DNA of 64,000 bases from an uncultured Gammaproteobacteria bacterium (GTDB lineage: Bacteria > Pseudomonadota > Gammaproteobacteria > UBA6429 > Thiohalophilaceae). The notes under the pieces were generated by a model. That model was given only the letters and a program-made list of their open reading frames with translations, was not told the origin of the DNA and did not search any database. The stretch lies in contig CALBTB010000010.1 of the NCBI GenBank assembly GCA_937967995.1, forward strand, positions 186,001-250,000, given 5' to 3'. This document shows, piece after piece, positions 62,836 through 64,000 of the stretch; position 1 is the first letter of the stretch, and every line of letters begins with the position of its first letter. The translations under genes were made by a program, and so were the position numbers.

Positions 62836-62901
62836 CAACTTTTGGGGCTGAATGTCATGACAACAGAAACAGCAACAGTAAAAGCAGCAGGAGCAACAGC
62901 G

Positions 62902-64000
62902 ATGCCTTCACGTAGAGAACTTGCCAATGCCGTTCGCGCATTGAGTATGGACGCCGTCCAGAAAGCCAAATCCGGTCATCCCGGCGCACCGATGGGCATG
63001 GCCGATATTGCCGAGGTCCTGTGGAACGATCACATGAAGCACAATCCGACCAATCCGAAATGGTTTGATCGGGATCGGTTCGTTCTTTCCAACGGTCACG
63101 GGTCCATGTTGATTTACTCCCTGCTGCACCTGACCGGCTATGAACTGTCCATTGACGATCTGAAAAACTTCCGCCAGCTCCACTCCAAGACACCGGGCCA
63201 CCCGGAATACGGCTATGCACCGGGCGTGGAAACCACCACCGGTCCACTCGGACAGGGCATCACCAATGCCGTAGGTATGGCTATCGCTGAAAAAGCCCTG
63301 GCGGCACGTTTTAACCAGAAAGGCCACGAGATTGTGGATCACCACACTTATGTATTCCTGGGTGATGGCTGTCTCATGGAAGGCATTTCACATGAAGCCT
63401 GTTCACTGGCCGGCACCCTGGGGCTGGGCAAACTGATTGCCTTCTGGGACGACAACGGTATTTCCATCGATGGTCATGTCGAAGGCTGGTTTACCGACGA
63501 TACGCCGAAGCGTTTTGAATCCTACGGCTGGCACGTGATTGCCGATGTGGACGGTCACGATCCGGATGCTGTTGCCAAAGCCATCGAACTGGCCAAGGCC
63601 ATGACGGACAAGCCAACCATGATCTGCTGCAAAACCACCATTGGTTTTGGCTCACCAAACAAGGCCGGCAGCCATGCCTGTCACGGTGCGCCGCTGGGTG
63701 AAGACGAAATCAACCTGACCAAGGCCGCACTGGGCTGGGATCATGGTCCGTTTGAAGTACCGAAAGAGATTTACAACGGCTGGGATGCTAAAGATAAAGG
63801 CGCCGCTGCTGAAGCCGAATGGAATAAAAAATTCGCGGCCTATAAAAAAGATTTTCCGGAACTGGCTGCTGAATTCGAACGCCGTATGAACGGCGATTTG
63901 CCGGCAGACTGGGCGGCCAAAGCCGACGAGTTTGTTCAGTCCGTTGTCGCGGAAGAAAAAACCACCGCAACCCGTCATGCATCACTGGCCGCGATTGAAG
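62902..64000 (+). CDS. tkt: Transketolase (C-terminal part beyond the window)
   Basis: Thiamine pyrophosphate enzyme of the pentose phosphate and Calvin pathways. The first 366 residues are visible. I take ATG 62902, since MPSRRELANAVRALSMDAVQ is the family start and GGAG lies 8 nt upstream. The in-frame ATG at 62857 would add 15 residues. The TPP site motifs LGDGCLMEGISHEACSLAG and the segments SGHPGAPMGMADIAEVLW and RFVLSNGHGSML are present. The sequence is very close to E. coli TktA. No neighbours downstream are visible. Confidence 0.96.
   Translation, partial: MPSRRELANAVRALSMDAVQKAKSGHPGAPMGMADIAEVLWNDHMKHNPTNPKWFDRDRFVLSNGHGSMLIYSLLHLTGYELSIDDLKNFRQLHSKTPGHPEYGYAPGVETTTGPLGQGITNAVGMAIAEKALAARFNQKGHEIVDHHTYVFLGDGCLMEGISHEACSLAGTLGLGKLIAFWDDNGISIDGHVEGWFTDDTPKRFESYGWHVIADVDGHDPDAVAKAIELAKAMTDKPTMICCKTTIGFGSPNKAGSHACHGAPLGEDEINLTKAALGWDHGPFEVPKEIYNGWDAKDKGAAAEAEWNKKFAAYKKDFPELAAEFERRMNGDLPADWAAKADEFVQSVVAEEKTTATRHASLAAIE

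Larger units (their letters stand above)
62569..62901. other. Intergenic region before tkt (333 bp)
   Basis: The region holds an AT-rich palindrome (62587-62605), a GC hairpin (62802-62822) followed by a T-run at 62831-62835, and no gene I can support. The likely tkt promoter lies here but I cannot place it with confidence. The lead stretch after 62857 is in-frame with tkt, and may be translated if the upstream ATG is used. Confidence 0.6.

Noticed and set aside
1..64000. CRISPR arrays, tRNA or rRNA genes, prophage or insertion sequences
   Set aside because: No regularly spaced repeats, tRNA-like cloverleaf, rRNA segment, transposase or integrase was found in any gap or frame.

Overview
The window is a gene-dense stretch of a gammaproteobacterial chromosome with moderate GC and no sign of a plasmid, phage or insertion sequence. 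Gene order supports this. One block (coaD, mutM, rpmG, rpmB, radC, coaBC, dut, slmA, pyrE) matches the Escherichia coli order. Another (yggT, proC, yggS, pilT, pilU, then pyrC', pyrB, pyrR, ruvX, yqgE, tonB, gshB, then pilG to chpC) matches the Pseudomonas aeruginosa PA0390-PA0415 region. A T. ferrooxidans-type gshA, an orphan PyrK-like protein and a SAH riboswitch suggest a deep-branching, free-living lineage outside Pseudomonas and the enterics. I cannot name the species.

Layout. 1-5.6 kb: ftsE (cut by the left edge) and ftsY, divergent from a pair of M16 peptidase-like proteins, rsmD and coaD. 5.6-8.5 kb: a ferredoxin, a lipoprotein gamma-glutamyltransferase and mutM. 8.5-14.6 kb: a Gld-type ABC transporter operon with a DUF4340 protein, and an orphan HyuA-type hydantoinase, sitting between mutM and rpmG. 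14.6-24.1 kb: rpmG/rpmB, radC, coaBC, dut, a long membrane-anchored AlgC, argB, slmA, a DUF4124 protein, a TauE permease and pyrE. 24.2-29.2 kb: a Crc/ExoIII-family protein with the nuclease residues intact, an AmpG-like transporter, a UreH-like membrane protein and a dynamin-like GTPase. 29.4-33.8 kb: yggT, proC, yggS and the twitching ATPases pilT and pilU. 33.8-43.6 kb: an almost gap-free minus-strand run from gshA and gshB through apbE, NusG-II, Gx, tonB, yqgE, ruvX, pyrR, pyrB and a dead pyrC' to a PyrK-like protein. 43.7-55.8 kb: the complete Chp chemosensory cluster pilG-pilH-pilI-pilJ-pilK-chpA-chpB-chpC, preceded by a textbook sigma-54 promoter and a structured leader. 55.8-64 kb: rsmE, bioA, metF, ahcY behind a SAH riboswitch, metK, a thioredoxin-family protein and tkt (cut by the right edge).

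How the parts work together. The pil/chp genes form a type IV pilus surface-sensing and retraction unit: PilT and PilU power retraction, PilJ senses, ChpA relays phosphate to PilG and PilH, PilK and ChpB adapt the receptor, and TonB3-type TonB is linked to twitching in Pseudomonas. The metK-ahcY-metF genes make up most of the activated methyl cycle, with SAH sensed by the riboswitch in front of ahcY. Pyrimidine genes are split between pyrE and the pyrR-pyrB-pyrC' cluster.

The observations most worth following are: two copies of a nested-hairpin intergenic element whose enclosing stems differ in sequence but stay self-complementary; the sigma-54 promoter and structured leader of the pilG operon; the catalytically intact Crc homologue; and the dead PyrC' next to an orphan PyrK-like subunit.
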